Source: Spirochaetales bacterium (GTDB taxonomy: Bacteria > Spirochaetota > Spirochaetia > Treponematales > Treponemataceae). Taken from it: a stretch of 64,000 bases of DNA. Of this stretch, positions 41,792-50,429 are shown in pieces. Each line of letters begins with the position of its first letter. The stretch's first letter is position 1. The position numbers and the translations under genes are program-made. The stretch lies in assembly GCA_030526505.1 (NCBI GenBank), contig JAUNCR010000001.1, positions 1 to 64,000 of the forward strand, read 5' to 3'. A model generated the notes under the pieces. That model worked only from the letters and a program-made list of their open reading frames with translations. It had not been told where the DNA came from and ran no database searches.

Positions 41792-42685
41792 CTACCCCAT
41801 TATGCCGATGAGAATTCCCGTAACGATGATTGCGGCACAAATTGATTTATGAAGGATGTTTTTTTCCTTGAATACAAATTTTCCGCCAATGATTGCAATG
41901 ATTACGCTGGTTTGCTTTATCAAGGTCATGATTGTAATCTGGCTTTCAGGATACGCATTTGCAATGAAAAGGGATTTATCCATTACAATGATTCCTACGG
42001 CAAGAATCCAGACCCAGACATTCTTCCAGACGGTCCTGCTGATTTTTACTCTTCTAACAAGGGCATAAATTGCGTAATAGATAACCATGAAAAATGTGTA
42101 CCAGAAAAGAAGCTGGCTTGAATTCATTTCCTTCATGAGGATTTTATCAAGAAGTCCTGAAACAGCGTTCAATATGCAGGAAAGGAATGCAAGGAAAATG
42201 AAAAAGGAATTTGAGGATTTATTTTCACTTTCCGGAAGGGCAAGTTCTTTTGATTCCCCTTCCATAACCTTTTCCTTTTTTATAAACGGGTTGAACTTCA
42301 GGAACAGAAGGCCACCGCTAACAAACAGAAGTCCGATTCCCTTGTAGAAAGTGATTTTTTCTCCAAGAACGATTACGCCAAGAAGAGTTGCAAAAAGAAC
42401 CCTTGAAAGATCGAGTACACCGCAAAGGCTTATTGGAAGTTTTTTTATTGCTTTGAAACCTGCAATCCAGGCAACAAAAATAACGAAGGCTTTTAGGGCT
42501 ACCCAAAGATACTGTCTGAAGGAAAGACCCATTGCATTTGGAATTTGTGGTGAACAGATTAAAAGAGAAAGGAAAGTATAAACAAGAAGAACTTCGGTAA
42601 CGGAGTTTTTTTCCAGGGCCTTCTTCTTGCAGATTTCCCTGAATCCCTTGATGATTCCGTAAACCAAAACTAAAAGCATCCACAT
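41792..42685 (-). CDS. EamA/DMT-family transporter
   Basis: The 297-residue protein has about ten membrane helices in two EamA repeats (WIAGFKAIKKLPISLCGVLDLSRVLFATLLG; SQITIMTLIKQTSVIIAIIGGKFVFKEK). A charged loop (about 130-160) separates them. It leads a two-gene operon with the AraC regulator. The substrate is unknown. TATCCT ends 7 nt before the ATG and no ribosome-binding site is seen, so this mRNA may also be leaderless. Confidence 0.87.
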   Translation of the reverse strand: MWMLLVLVYGIIKGFREICKKKALEKNSVTEVLLVYTFLSLLICSPQIPNAMGLSFRQYLWVALKAFVIFVAWIAGFKAIKKLPISLCGVLDLSRVLFATLLGVIVLGEKITFYKGIGLLFVSGGLLFLKFNPFIKKEKVMEGESKELALPESENKSSNSFFIFLAFLSCILNAVSGLLDKILMKEMNSSQLLFWYTFFMVIYYAIYALVRRVKISRTVWKNVWVWILAVGIIVMDKSLFIANAYPESQITIMTLIKQTSVIIAIIGGKFVFKEKNILHKSICAAIIVTGILIGIMG

Positions 42686-42755
42686 AGGTCATAGGATATA
42701 AAAAAACCGCCTGCATTTCTACAGACGGTTTTTTATAGATATATAATTCAAAGTT

Positions 42756-42785
42756 AAAAAAAATTCCCCAATCAAGTCGGGGAAT
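42756..42785 (-). terminator. Intrinsic terminator after gyrA
   Basis: On the minus strand ATTCCCC and GGGGAAT form the stem, followed by a run of T. A second hairpin, ACCTTCGGA/TCCGAAGGT with a 5-nt loop, lies between it and the gyrA stop (about 42809-42831). Both resemble the short GTCATTC-type repeats in the gyrB-gyrA gap. Confidence 0.85.
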
Positions 42786-42832
42786 GACATGGGGCCGTAA
42801 CCCAATGTCACCTTCGGACTTGATCCGAAGGT

Positions 42833-45316
42833 CTATTTCTCTTCGTCCTCGTTGGCAATGCGGTCAACGCCAACTACATAGTCAGGATCGGTGATTGTTA
42901 CAACCTTGATTCCGCTGGCGCTTCTTCCCTGGATTGTAATGTCCTTGGCTTCTACGCGAACTGAAGTACCCTGGCTTGTGATGCACATTACGCTGTCGCT
43001 TTCACGAACGCAGAGGGATCCGATGATTTCACCCTTGTCATCAACATTACCGAAGATTTTCTGTCCACCGGTTCCACGACCGTGTGCATTGAATTCTGCA
43101 GGATCAACGCGCTTACCGATACCCTTTTCAGTGATTACAAGAATACGGGCATCATCTTCCTTTTCAATTCTGATGGCGGAAGCAAGTTCATCGCTTGAAC
43201 CAAGCTTGATTCCTGCAACACCGCGGCTTGTCTTACCCATTGGGCGGACATCGTTTTCTTCAATGCGAAGAGCCTGTCCACGGCGGCTAACGAGGAGTAT
43301 TTCATCGCTGCCGGAAGTAAGTATTGAGCTGACAAGTGTATCTCCATCATCCAAACGAACGGCAGTTGTTCCGCGTGCCTTTGCATTCTTGAATTCGCTT
43401 GTAGGAGTCTTCTTAACCACACCGTTTGCCGTAGCCATAAAGAGGAATTCGTCGTCCTTAAAGTCCTTGAGGGCAACAGTAGTGGTAATGTCTTCGTTTC
43501 CAAGTGTAAGGAGAGACTTTACATGGCTGCCGCGACCTGTCTTGCTTGCCTCAGGAATTTCGTGAACCTTAACCCAGTAAGCTTTTCCTGCAGTTGTAAT
43601 GAACATAAGGTAGTCGTGGGTAGAAGCAACGAACATCTGGTTGATGTAGTCTTCTTCAACAAGCTTGGCGGAAATTGTACCCTTTCCTCCCCTACCCTGG
43701 CTCTTATACTGTGAAACAGGAACTCTCTTGATGTATCCGACCTTGGAAATGAGGACAACCATATCCTCTTCCTTGATCATGTCTTCAACATTGATTGTTT
43801 CAACTTCACCGGCAACAATGTCTGTCTTTCTGTCATCGCCGAACTTTTCAACGATTACATTTGTTTCTTCCTTAATGAGGTTAAGGATCTTTTCGTGATG
43901 AGCAAGAAGATCTTCAAGGCGGGCAATTTCTGCTCGAACCTGTTCCAATTCAATCTTGAGTTCGTCGATGCGCAAAGATGTAAGAACACCGAGGCGGAGG
44001 TCTACGATAGCCTGGCTCTGTTCTTCATCAAAACCGAACCTTGCTTCCAATCTCTTCTTTGCTTCAGGTTCATCCTTACTTGAACGAATGATCTGTATTA
44101 CTTCGTCTACGCAGTCAACAGCTGTAATCTTTGCTTCAAGGATGTGTTCCTTTTTCTTGGCAACTGCAAGTTCAAATTTACAGCGGCGGGTGATAACTTC
44201 ATCGCGGTGATCAACGAAATGCTTGATGAGCTGCTTAAGGTTGAGTACCTGTGGTGCAAGTCCATTTCCAGATGGAACCAATGCAAGGTTGATGATACCG
44301 TAGCTTGTCTGAAGTGCTGTCTTTGCAAAAATCTGGTTGATTACAATCTTTGCAATGGCAGTTTTCTTGATGTCGATTTCAATGCGAACATCATCACCGT
44401 GGCTACCGTCGTTTACGCGGTCAATTCCTTCGATTACACCGTCGCGGGCAAGTTCACCGATTTTTGTAACAAGGTCAGTCGTGCGGGTCTGGTAAGGAAT
44501 TTCTGTGAATACGATTTTTTCCTTTCCCTTTGTATCAACTTCAATTGTAAAGCGGGCACGGAGAAGAATCTTTCCGCGTCCTGTCTTGTATGCATCGGCA
44601 ATTCCCTTCTTTCCGAAAATTATGCCGCCTGTTGGGAAATCAGGTCCCTTCATGTGGAGCATCAAGTCTTCGATGGTGCATTCAGGATTATCGATGTAAG
44701 CACAGATTGCTCCACCTACTTCCCTAAGATTGTGCGGAGGCATGTTTGTTGCCATACCAACGGCAATACCGGTTGAACCGTTACACAAAAGGAATGGGAA
44801 TGCTGCAGGAAGAACCTTAGGTTCCTGTCTTGTATCGTCAAAGTTCGGACTGAAGTCAACTGTATCTTTCTTGATGTCTTCTACCATTACTTCGGCAACC
44901 TTAGACATCTTTGCCTCAGTGTAACGGTATGCGGCTGCAGGAGAACCGTCGATTCCTCCGAAGTTTCCCTGCTTTGTAACAGGCATGTATCTCAAAGAGA
45001 ATGCCTGTCCAAGACGAACCATTGCATCGTAAACAGAAGCGTCACCATGTGGATGGTAACGACCGAGTACGTCACCGACTACTGTTGCGCATTTCTTTGT
45101 CTTTCCGCCTGAAGTCAAACCTTCTTCTGCCATAGCATAAAGAATGCGGCGGTGAACAGGTTTCAAACCGTCACGAACATCAGGCAAAGCGCGTTCAACA
45201 ATAACCGACATGGAATAGTCGATGAAGGAACGCTGCATTTCGTGTTCGATTGGTGCCGTTAAAACATAACCGCCTTCAGGAGTCTGCTTTTCTTCGTATT
45301 TAATCTTTTCAATCAT
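42833..45316 (-). CDS. gyrA: DNA gyrase subunit A
   Basis: The 827-residue subunit cuts and reseals DNA in the ATP-driven introduction of negative supercoils, as A2B2 with GyrB. The winged-helix breakage domain has the catalytic Tyr in AYRYTEAKM (Y132). The quinolone-determining region reads GRYHPHGDASVYD, with Ala93 where E. coli has Ser83. The C-terminal pinwheel shows the GyrA box QGRGGKG near 559. It is followed by two hairpins. The gene is 83 nt from gyrB and cotranscribed with it, leading leftward from the origin. Confidence 0.97.
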   Translation of the reverse strand: MIEKIKYEEKQTPEGGYVLTAPIEHEMQRSFIDYSMSVIVERALPDVRDGLKPVHRRILYAMAEEGLTSGGKTKKCATVVGDVLGRYHPHGDASVYDAMVRLGQAFSLRYMPVTKQGNFGGIDGSPAAAYRYTEAKMSKVAEVMVEDIKKDTVDFSPNFDDTRQEPKVLPAAFPFLLCNGSTGIAVGMATNMPPHNLREVGGAICAYIDNPECTIEDLMLHMKGPDFPTGGIIFGKKGIADAYKTGRGKILLRARFTIEVDTKGKEKIVFTEIPYQTRTTDLVTKIGELARDGVIEGIDRVNDGSHGDDVRIEIDIKKTAIAKIVINQIFAKTALQTSYGIINLALVPSGNGLAPQVLNLKQLIKHFVDHRDEVITRRCKFELAVAKKKEHILEAKITAVDCVDEVIQIIRSSKDEPEAKKRLEARFGFDEEQSQAIVDLRLGVLTSLRIDELKIELEQVRAEIARLEDLLAHHEKILNLIKEETNVIVEKFGDDRKTDIVAGEVETINVEDMIKEEDMVVLISKVGYIKRVPVSQYKSQGRGGKGTISAKLVEEDYINQMFVASTHDYLMFITTAGKAYWVKVHEIPEASKTGRGSHVKSLLTLGNEDITTTVALKDFKDDEFLFMATANGVVKKTPTSEFKNAKARGTTAVRLDDGDTLVSSILTSGSDEILLVSRRGQALRIEENDVRPMGKTSRGVAGIKLGSSDELASAIRIEKEDDARILVITEKGIGKRVDPAEFNAHGRGTGGQKIFGNVDDKGEIIGSLCVRESDSVMCITSQGTSVRVEAKDITIQGRSASGIKVVTITDPDYVVGVDRIANEDEEK

Positions 45317-45327
45317 TATATTAATCC

Positions 45328-45390
45328 CGTCATTCTGAACTTGTTTCAGAATCTAATTTTTAAAAGAGATCCCGAAATAAATTCGGGATG
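45328..45390. repeat. Two short palindromic repeats in the gyrB-gyrA gap
   Basis: ATTCTGAACTTGTTTCAGAAT and ATCCCGAATAAATTCGGGAT-like hairpins lie side by side, preceded or followed by GTCAT/ATGAC. They belong to the same style as the hairpins after gyrA. They may modulate the gyrA:gyrB ratio or be non-coding mobile repeats. Confidence 0.65.
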
Positions 45391-45399
45391 ACATAATCA

Positions 45400-47379
45400 T
45401 TAAACATCCAGTGTTGCGTATTCCGCATTTTCTTCGATGAACTTGCGGCGAGGATCAACATCATCACCCATAAGCACAGAGAAAATCTGGTCTGCCATCT
45501 GGGCATCGGTAATCTTAACCTGCTTCATCTTGCGGTTCTCAGGAGCCATTGTAGTTTCCTTAAGTTCCTGCCATTCCATTTCACCAAGACCTTTGTAGCG
45601 CTGTACTTCAGCCTTGTCGCGGTTTTCACCAAGTTCTTCCAAAGCACGGTCTCTTTCTTCATCGCTGAAAACAAATTTCTTGTACTTCTGCTTTTTATAT
45701 TCAACGCGGTAAAGAGGTGGCATGGCAATGTAAACATAACCCCTTTCAATAAGTTCCGGCATAAAGCGGAAGAAGAAGGTCATGAGCAAAGTTGAAATAT
45801 GTGCACCATCGACGTCGGCATCGGCCATGATGATGATCTTGTGGTAGCGGAGTTTTTCAATGTTAAAATTCTTTCCGATTCCAGTTCCAAGGGAAGCAAT
45901 TACAGGCTGAAGCTTTTCATTGTTCATTACCTTTGAAGGATCTACCTTTTCAACATTAAGCATCTTACCCCAGAGAGGAAGAATAGCCTGAGTCTTTGGA
46001 TTTCTACCCTGCTTTGCAGAACCGCCGGCAGAGTCTCCTTCGACGATGTACACTTCGCATTCTTCAGGTTTGTTAGAAGAACAGTCTGCAAGTTTTCCAG
46101 GAAGACCAAAGGAATCCATTCCGCTCTTGCGGTTTGTTTCAACAGCCTTGCGTGCCTTGATTCTACCCAGGGCTTCATTGACTGCCTTTTCAAGAATCAT
46201 GTTGCAGAACTGAGGGTTCTGCTCGAACCAAAGTGTAAGTTTTTCCGTAACAAGTGAATAAACAATTGAACGTACTTCGCTATTTCCAAGTTTCTGCTTT
46301 GTCTGACCTTCAAACTGTGGCTCGGGAACCTTTACGGAAATTACGGCAGCAACACCGGTGCGGACATCGTCACCAGTAAGGCGTTCAATCTTAATTTCCT
46401 TTTTCTTGTCTGCATCGCTAGGCTTCTTGTTCTTGTCAACCTTTGGATTAAGCTTCTTGAAAAGCTTGTCATTTCCGTCCAAAGCCTTGTTAAGTACAAA
46501 AGTAAGGGAATTCTTGAAACCGTCAAGGTGAGTACCACCTTCATGAGTGTTGATGTCGTTTACATAGGAATAGATGCTTTCTTCATATCCGTCGTTATAC
46601 TGCATGGAAACTTCAACTTCCACATCATCCTGTTTTCCGGAAATGAAAATAGGGTCTTCAGGAATTACCTTCTTTCCTTCGTTAAGGAACTTTGTGTATT
46701 CGTTGATACCGCCTTCAAACTGAAGCACCACTTCCTTTGGATTTTCAAGTCTTTCATCGCGGAAAGTGATCTTTATTCCAGGATTAAGGAATGCAAGTTC
46801 GCGAAGACGGAGCATGAGTTCATCAAAGTCATGGTTTGTTGTCTCTTTGAAGATTGAAGCATCTGCCTTCCAGCGGATAATTGTTCCGTGCCTGTCGGAA
46901 TCTTCAAGACGCTCTACCTTTGTCTTAGGAATACCAGTTTCATATTTCTGGAAATAATGTCCGCCGTCACGGTAAACATCGGCAGTAAGCCATACTGAAA
47001 GGGCGTTAACGCAGGAAACACCAACACCGTGAAGACCACCGGAAACCTTATATGTAGACTTGTCGAATTTACCACCGGCGTGAAGCTGGCTCAAAACAAG
47101 TTCAAGGGCACTTTTCTTTTCCTTTGTGTTGACTGCAACAGGAATACCGCGTCCATTATCTTCAACACGGCAAATGTCATCCTTTTCAAGGGCAACAATG
47201 ATGTTGTCACAGTAGCCTGCCATGGCTTCATCGATACTGTTATCAACAACTTCATATACAAGGTGATGAAGACCTTTTTGACTTGTTGAACCGATGTACA
47301 TGCCAGGGCGCTTGCGGACCGCTTCAAGACCATGCAAAACCTGAATGCTTTCAGCACCATATTCGTTAGTTTCTGCCAT
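45400..47379 (-). CDS. gyrB: DNA gyrase subunit B
   Basis: The 659-residue subunit carries the ATPase that drives supercoiling. It has the GHKL ATPase domain (VVDNSIDEAMAG, VEDNGRGIPV, GGLHGVGVSCVNAL), the transducer, and a TOPRIM domain with EVYIVEGDSAGGSAKQGR (near 432-449) and MADADVDGAHI for Mg2+ binding. It ends with the GyrB C-terminal VMGDDVDPRRKFIEENA. A CGAGGAT ribosome-binding site precedes the ATG. The -10 TATACT (47421-47426, minus) overlaps a plus-strand TATAAT. GyrB rather than ParE is favoured by its pairing with gyrA beside dnaA. Confidence 0.97.
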   Translation of the reverse strand: MAETNEYGAESIQVLHGLEAVRKRPGMYIGSTSQKGLHHLVYEVVDNSIDEAMAGYCDNIIVALEKDDICRVEDNGRGIPVAVNTKEKKSALELVLSQLHAGGKFDKSTYKVSGGLHGVGVSCVNALSVWLTADVYRDGGHYFQKYETGIPKTKVERLEDSDRHGTIIRWKADASIFKETTNHDFDELMLRLRELAFLNPGIKITFRDERLENPKEVVLQFEGGINEYTKFLNEGKKVIPEDPIFISGKQDDVEVEVSMQYNDGYEESIYSYVNDINTHEGGTHLDGFKNSLTFVLNKALDGNDKLFKKLNPKVDKNKKPSDADKKKEIKIERLTGDDVRTGVAAVISVKVPEPQFEGQTKQKLGNSEVRSIVYSLVTEKLTLWFEQNPQFCNMILEKAVNEALGRIKARKAVETNRKSGMDSFGLPGKLADCSSNKPEECEVYIVEGDSAGGSAKQGRNPKTQAILPLWGKMLNVEKVDPSKVMNNEKLQPVIASLGTGIGKNFNIEKLRYHKIIIMADADVDGAHISTLLMTFFFRFMPELIERGYVYIAMPPLYRVEYKKQKYKKFVFSDEERDRALEELGENRDKAEVQRYKGLGEMEWQELKETTMAPENRKMKQVKITDAQMADQIFSVLMGDDVDPRRKFIEENAEYATLDV

Positions 47380-47420
47380 TTATATCCTCGTTAATAGTGT
47401 AAAATTTACAGTTTTAGGGG

Positions 47421-47428
47421 AGTATAAT
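47421..47428. promoter_or_regulatory. Overlapping divergent -10 elements between gyrB and dnaA
   Basis: AGTATAAT holds TATACT on minus (47421-47426; gyrB) and TATAAT on plus (47423-47428). The same 8-mer occurs between the OmpA-like gene and pyrF. The plus element would give dnaA a second, longer transcript. Confidence 0.45.
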
Positions 47429-47502
47429 ATAGTAAAATTTAACAAAAAATTCAATAAAATAGATGCATTATATATAGAAATAAATAGATCAAAATTTCAA
47501 AT

Positions 47503-47531
47503 TTGAATTCATAAAAAAATTCAGATATAAT
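47503..47531 (+). promoter_or_regulatory. dnaA promoter, predicted leaderless
   Basis: TTGAAT (47503-47508), a 17-bp spacer and a perfect TATAAT (47526-47531) are followed after six bases by the dnaA ATG. No ribosome-binding site fits between. Confidence 0.8.
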
Positions 47532-47537
47532 CGCCCT

Positions 47538-48992
47538 ATGAGCAGTCAGAATTTCAAGGTTTTCTGGGACGAAGTCCTAAACAACATTCAGCAGGAATAC
47601 ATCTCTAACAATAATTCAAGCGAATTTGACCTTTGGTACGGAAGAATAAACTACATTGAAGATTTAAATTCCGAACTTACAGTGTCATTTCCTTCGAAAT
47701 TCATGTTCAACCAGCTGAATACAAAGGGATACATTCAGACCATAAAGGACAGGATAAAGGTTCTCACTTCAATGGAAGTTACCATAAAGCCTGTCTACGA
47801 CAACGAAAGCCTAAAAGAAAACCTTAGCAAGACTGTAGAATCTGAGAATAACCTTAAAACAAATGATTCAGAAACTGACATTTCCAAGGATTCTTACCCT
47901 GAATCTGAACAAAATATTCAGAAAAAACCTGTGGAAATAAAAAAACACCCTCAGCTTAAGGAAGAATACACCTTCGAAAGATTCGTCGTGGGAGAAAACA
48001 ACGAGTATGCCTACAGCGCATCCGTTGCAGTTTCCAAGGAACCGGGTAAAAAATTCAATCCTCTCCTTATATATGGTGAAACAGGACTTGGAAAAACCCA
48101 CCTAATGCAGTCCATAGGAAATTTCCTTTACAACAACCCTCCAGAAGGCAAGGAACATCCCCAGATCTGCTATACAAACCTCGATAGCCTTCTCAATGAA
48201 TTTACAAAATCACTCCGTGACAAAACCATGGAAAGGTTTACAAAGAAATACAGGAATCTTGATGTGCTTTTAATAGACGACATCCAGTTCCTTTCTAAGA
48301 AAGAAGGACTTCAGAATGAGCTTTTCTATACTTTTGAAGCCCTTTCACAGAAAAACGCCCAGATGGTCTTTACCTGCGACAAGCACATTTCAGAACTCAA
48401 GGATGTTGAACAGAGGCTCATTTCCCGCTTCTCACAGGGTAATGCCGTGGACCTTCAGTCACCTAACTATGAAACAAGAAAGGCTATCCTTGAAAAAAAA
48501 TCCCAGGAAAAGGGAATCGCTATATCGGAAGAAATAATCGACTTGATTTCAAAATCAGTGAAATCCAATGTTCGTGAACTTGAAGGATGCCTTAACAAGG
48601 TAATTGGCTATGCAGAACTTACAAAAAAACCGCTTACCCTTGACATGGCAAAGAAACTCCTTGTGGACAATATAAAAACGGGTACAGATGAATCTGTCAC
48701 CATAGATACAATTCTGAAGGTTGTCTGTAACTATTATAACATTACAATCGCCGATATTAAGGGTACAGCCAGAAACCCTAAATTCGCAATGCCACGCCAT
48801 ATTGCCGTTTACCTTTCACGAAAGATGACAGACAGAACCTTTACTGAAATAGCCGGAGAATTGGGTGGCAGAGACCATACCACAATAATGAACAGCAACA
48901 AGAAGATTGAAAGCCTTCTCCAGACCGACGAAAGCATGAACGACACTCTGGAAATCATAAAGAACAAGATCAGGGACTATAAGAAGATATAA
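47538..48992 (+). CDS. dnaA: Chromosomal replication initiator DnaA
   Basis: The 484-residue AAA+ protein binds DnaA boxes and melts the origin. Domain I (about 1-90) contacts helicase or partners, and domain II is a polar linker (about 95-140). Domain III has Walker A GETGLGKTHL (near 179-188) and Walker B LLIDDIQFL (near 243-251). Domain IV ends with the DnaA signature GGRDHTTIMNSNKKIE. It is divergent from gyrB and 299 nt from dnaN, with the origin in that gap. The promoter ends 6 nt before the ATG. Confidence 0.98.
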   Translation: MSSQNFKVFWDEVLNNIQQEYISNNNSSEFDLWYGRINYIEDLNSELTVSFPSKFMFNQLNTKGYIQTIKDRIKVLTSMEVTIKPVYDNESLKENLSKTVESENNLKTNDSETDISKDSYPESEQNIQKKPVEIKKHPQLKEEYTFERFVVGENNEYAYSASVAVSKEPGKKFNPLLIYGETGLGKTHLMQSIGNFLYNNPPEGKEHPQICYTNLDSLLNEFTKSLRDKTMERFTKKYRNLDVLLIDDIQFLSKKEGLQNELFYTFEALSQKNAQMVFTCDKHISELKDVEQRLISRFSQGNAVDLQSPNYETRKAILEKKSQEKGIAISEEIIDLISKSVKSNVRELEGCLNKVIGYAELTKKPLTLDMAKKLLVDNIKTGTDESVTIDTILKVVCNYYNITIADIKGTARNPKFAMPRHIAVYLSRKMTDRTFTEIAGELGGRDHTTIMNSNKKIESLLQTDESMNDTLEIIKNKIRDYKKI

Positions 48993-48997
48993 AATAA

Positions 48998-49108
48998 TGT
49001 GGAAAACTGTTACCATATATGCTAATATAATGTGGAAAACATGTGTATAAGTGCTTTTATTGTGGAAAAGTGGATAAATTGTTAATAAAACACACCTACT
49101 TATCCACA
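48998..49108. other. oriC: Origin DnaA-box array (oriC, left part)
   Basis: Six box-like 9-mers lie in 111 bp: TGTGGAAAA at 48998, 49031 and 49061; TGTGTATAA (perfect complement of TTATNCACA) at 49042; AGTGGATAA at 49069; and perfect TTATCCACA at 49100-49108. Five are on the minus strand and one is on plus. Confidence 0.88.
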
Positions 49109-49150
49109 ATGTAAATCCTTATAAAATATAGAAATAAGAGGTTTTCTAAT

Positions 49151-49220
49151 GAATTCACAGACCTCTATTACTATTACTACTAAAATTTATAAATTTATAA
49201 ATTCTTAGGGCTGTGAATTC
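49151..49220. other. oriC: Origin unwinding module with DnaA-trios (oriC, right part)
   Basis: A variant box GAATTCACA (49151-49159) is followed by a 5-nt GC-richer spacer and CTATTACTATTACTACTA (49165-49182), that is, six consecutive 3'-(G/A)AT-5' trios on the minus strand. An AT-only tract follows, then CTGTGAATTC (49211-49220), the inverse of the first box. The order box-spacer-trios matches the Bacillus subtilis basal unwinding system. Confidence 0.85.
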
Positions 49221-49291
49221 AAAAACTTAAAAATGTATATTTATGCAAAATTATGCATATTCTTATCTGCTGATTTTGCAAGGAGAATATT

Positions 49292-50410
49292 ATGAAATTT
49301 ACCTTTGACAGAGATTCAATGCTAAAAGAAGTTTCTATTGCCCAGGAAATCATTTCCACCAAAAATGCAAATTCGATTCTTTCTAACATTCTCATCAATG
49401 CTCAGGACAATAGACTGTTGATTAAGGCAACCGACTTGAAGATCAACTATGAAACACAGATTCCTGTTCAGGTAATTGAAGAAGGAAGCACTACAATTTA
49501 CTGCGACAAATTCCTTGGTATTCTCAATGCCCTTCCATCGGGAGAAATTGAATTCAATCAGGATACTTCGGCAGAAAATTCCGTGATGGTAAAAATCAAT
49601 ACCCTTGATAAGAAAAACAAATTTGAAATGAGGTCCATGTCTCAGGAAAAATTCCCTGATTTCTTCAGTGCAGACAATGTTCCTTATTTTGAAGTTTCAT
49701 CAAAAGAAATCAAGGATATGATTGCTCAGACTTATTTTGCAGTAAGCGAAGACGAAACCCGTTACTTCATGAACGGAGTTTTCTTTGAAAAGAAGGGAGA
49801 CAACCTTAACCTTGTTTCAACTGACTCAAAGAGATTGAGTTTTGCTTCAAAGAAAGTTCTTGCAGGCATTTCTGACTTCCCATCTGCCATTGTTCATCCA
49901 AAGATCCTTAACATCGTGCTCAAGCATGCTCCTGAAGAGGGAAACATTTTTGTTGCCGTTGTAGACAGGATGATTTTCTTTAAGTTTGGAAACTACAAGT
50001 TTGGTGCAGTTCTCCTTGATGGAAACTTTCCTAACTATCAGCCGGTTATTCCAGAACATCAGGAACACAGTTTCCAGGTTGAAAAGACTGACCTTGTAAA
50101 TGCCCTTAAGAGCGTTTCCCAGATGGTTGATAAAAAGGCAGGAAGAATCTACTTCAACATTTCTGACGGAATCCTCAAGATTTCTTCGGCACAGGCTGAT
50201 TTTGGTAGCGCTGATGCAGAAATTCCTTGCATGTATGCAGGTGAAGAATATTCCATTGCCATGAACTACCGCTATGTTGAAGAACCTCTTCGCGGAATAG
50301 GAACAGACAGAATCACATTCGAATTCACTGAAGAAATGAAGGCAGTTACAATGAGGCCGGAACCTGCTTCAGATTACCTGCACATCATCATGCCAATGCA
50401 GAAAGAATAG
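49292..50410 (+). CDS. dnaN: DNA polymerase III beta clamp
   Basis: The 372-residue sliding clamp forms a ring dimer that holds replicative polymerase on DNA. Three similar clamp folds are seen; typical phrases include ANSILSNILINA near 28-40 and the C-terminal YLHIIMPMQ. An AAGGAG ribosome-binding site precedes the ATG. It follows the origin and is 19 nt before recF. Confidence 0.97.
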   Translation: MKFTFDRDSMLKEVSIAQEIISTKNANSILSNILINAQDNRLLIKATDLKINYETQIPVQVIEEGSTTIYCDKFLGILNALPSGEIEFNQDTSAENSVMVKINTLDKKNKFEMRSMSQEKFPDFFSADNVPYFEVSSKEIKDMIAQTYFAVSEDETRYFMNGVFFEKKGDNLNLVSTDSKRLSFASKKVLAGISDFPSAIVHPKILNIVLKHAPEEGNIFVAVVDRMIFFKFGNYKFGAVLLDGNFPNYQPVIPEHQEHSFQVEKTDLVNALKSVSQMVDKKAGRIYFNISDGILKISSAQADFGSADAEIPCMYAGEEYSIAMNYRYVEEPLRGIGTDRITFEFTEEMKAVTMRPEPASDYLHIIMPMQKE

Positions 50411-50429
50411 GCTGCGCCAAAGTAAAAGA

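Noticed and set aside
45328-45390. CRISPR-like repeats in the gyrB-gyrA gap
   Set aside because: There are only two different short palindromes and no regular spacers.
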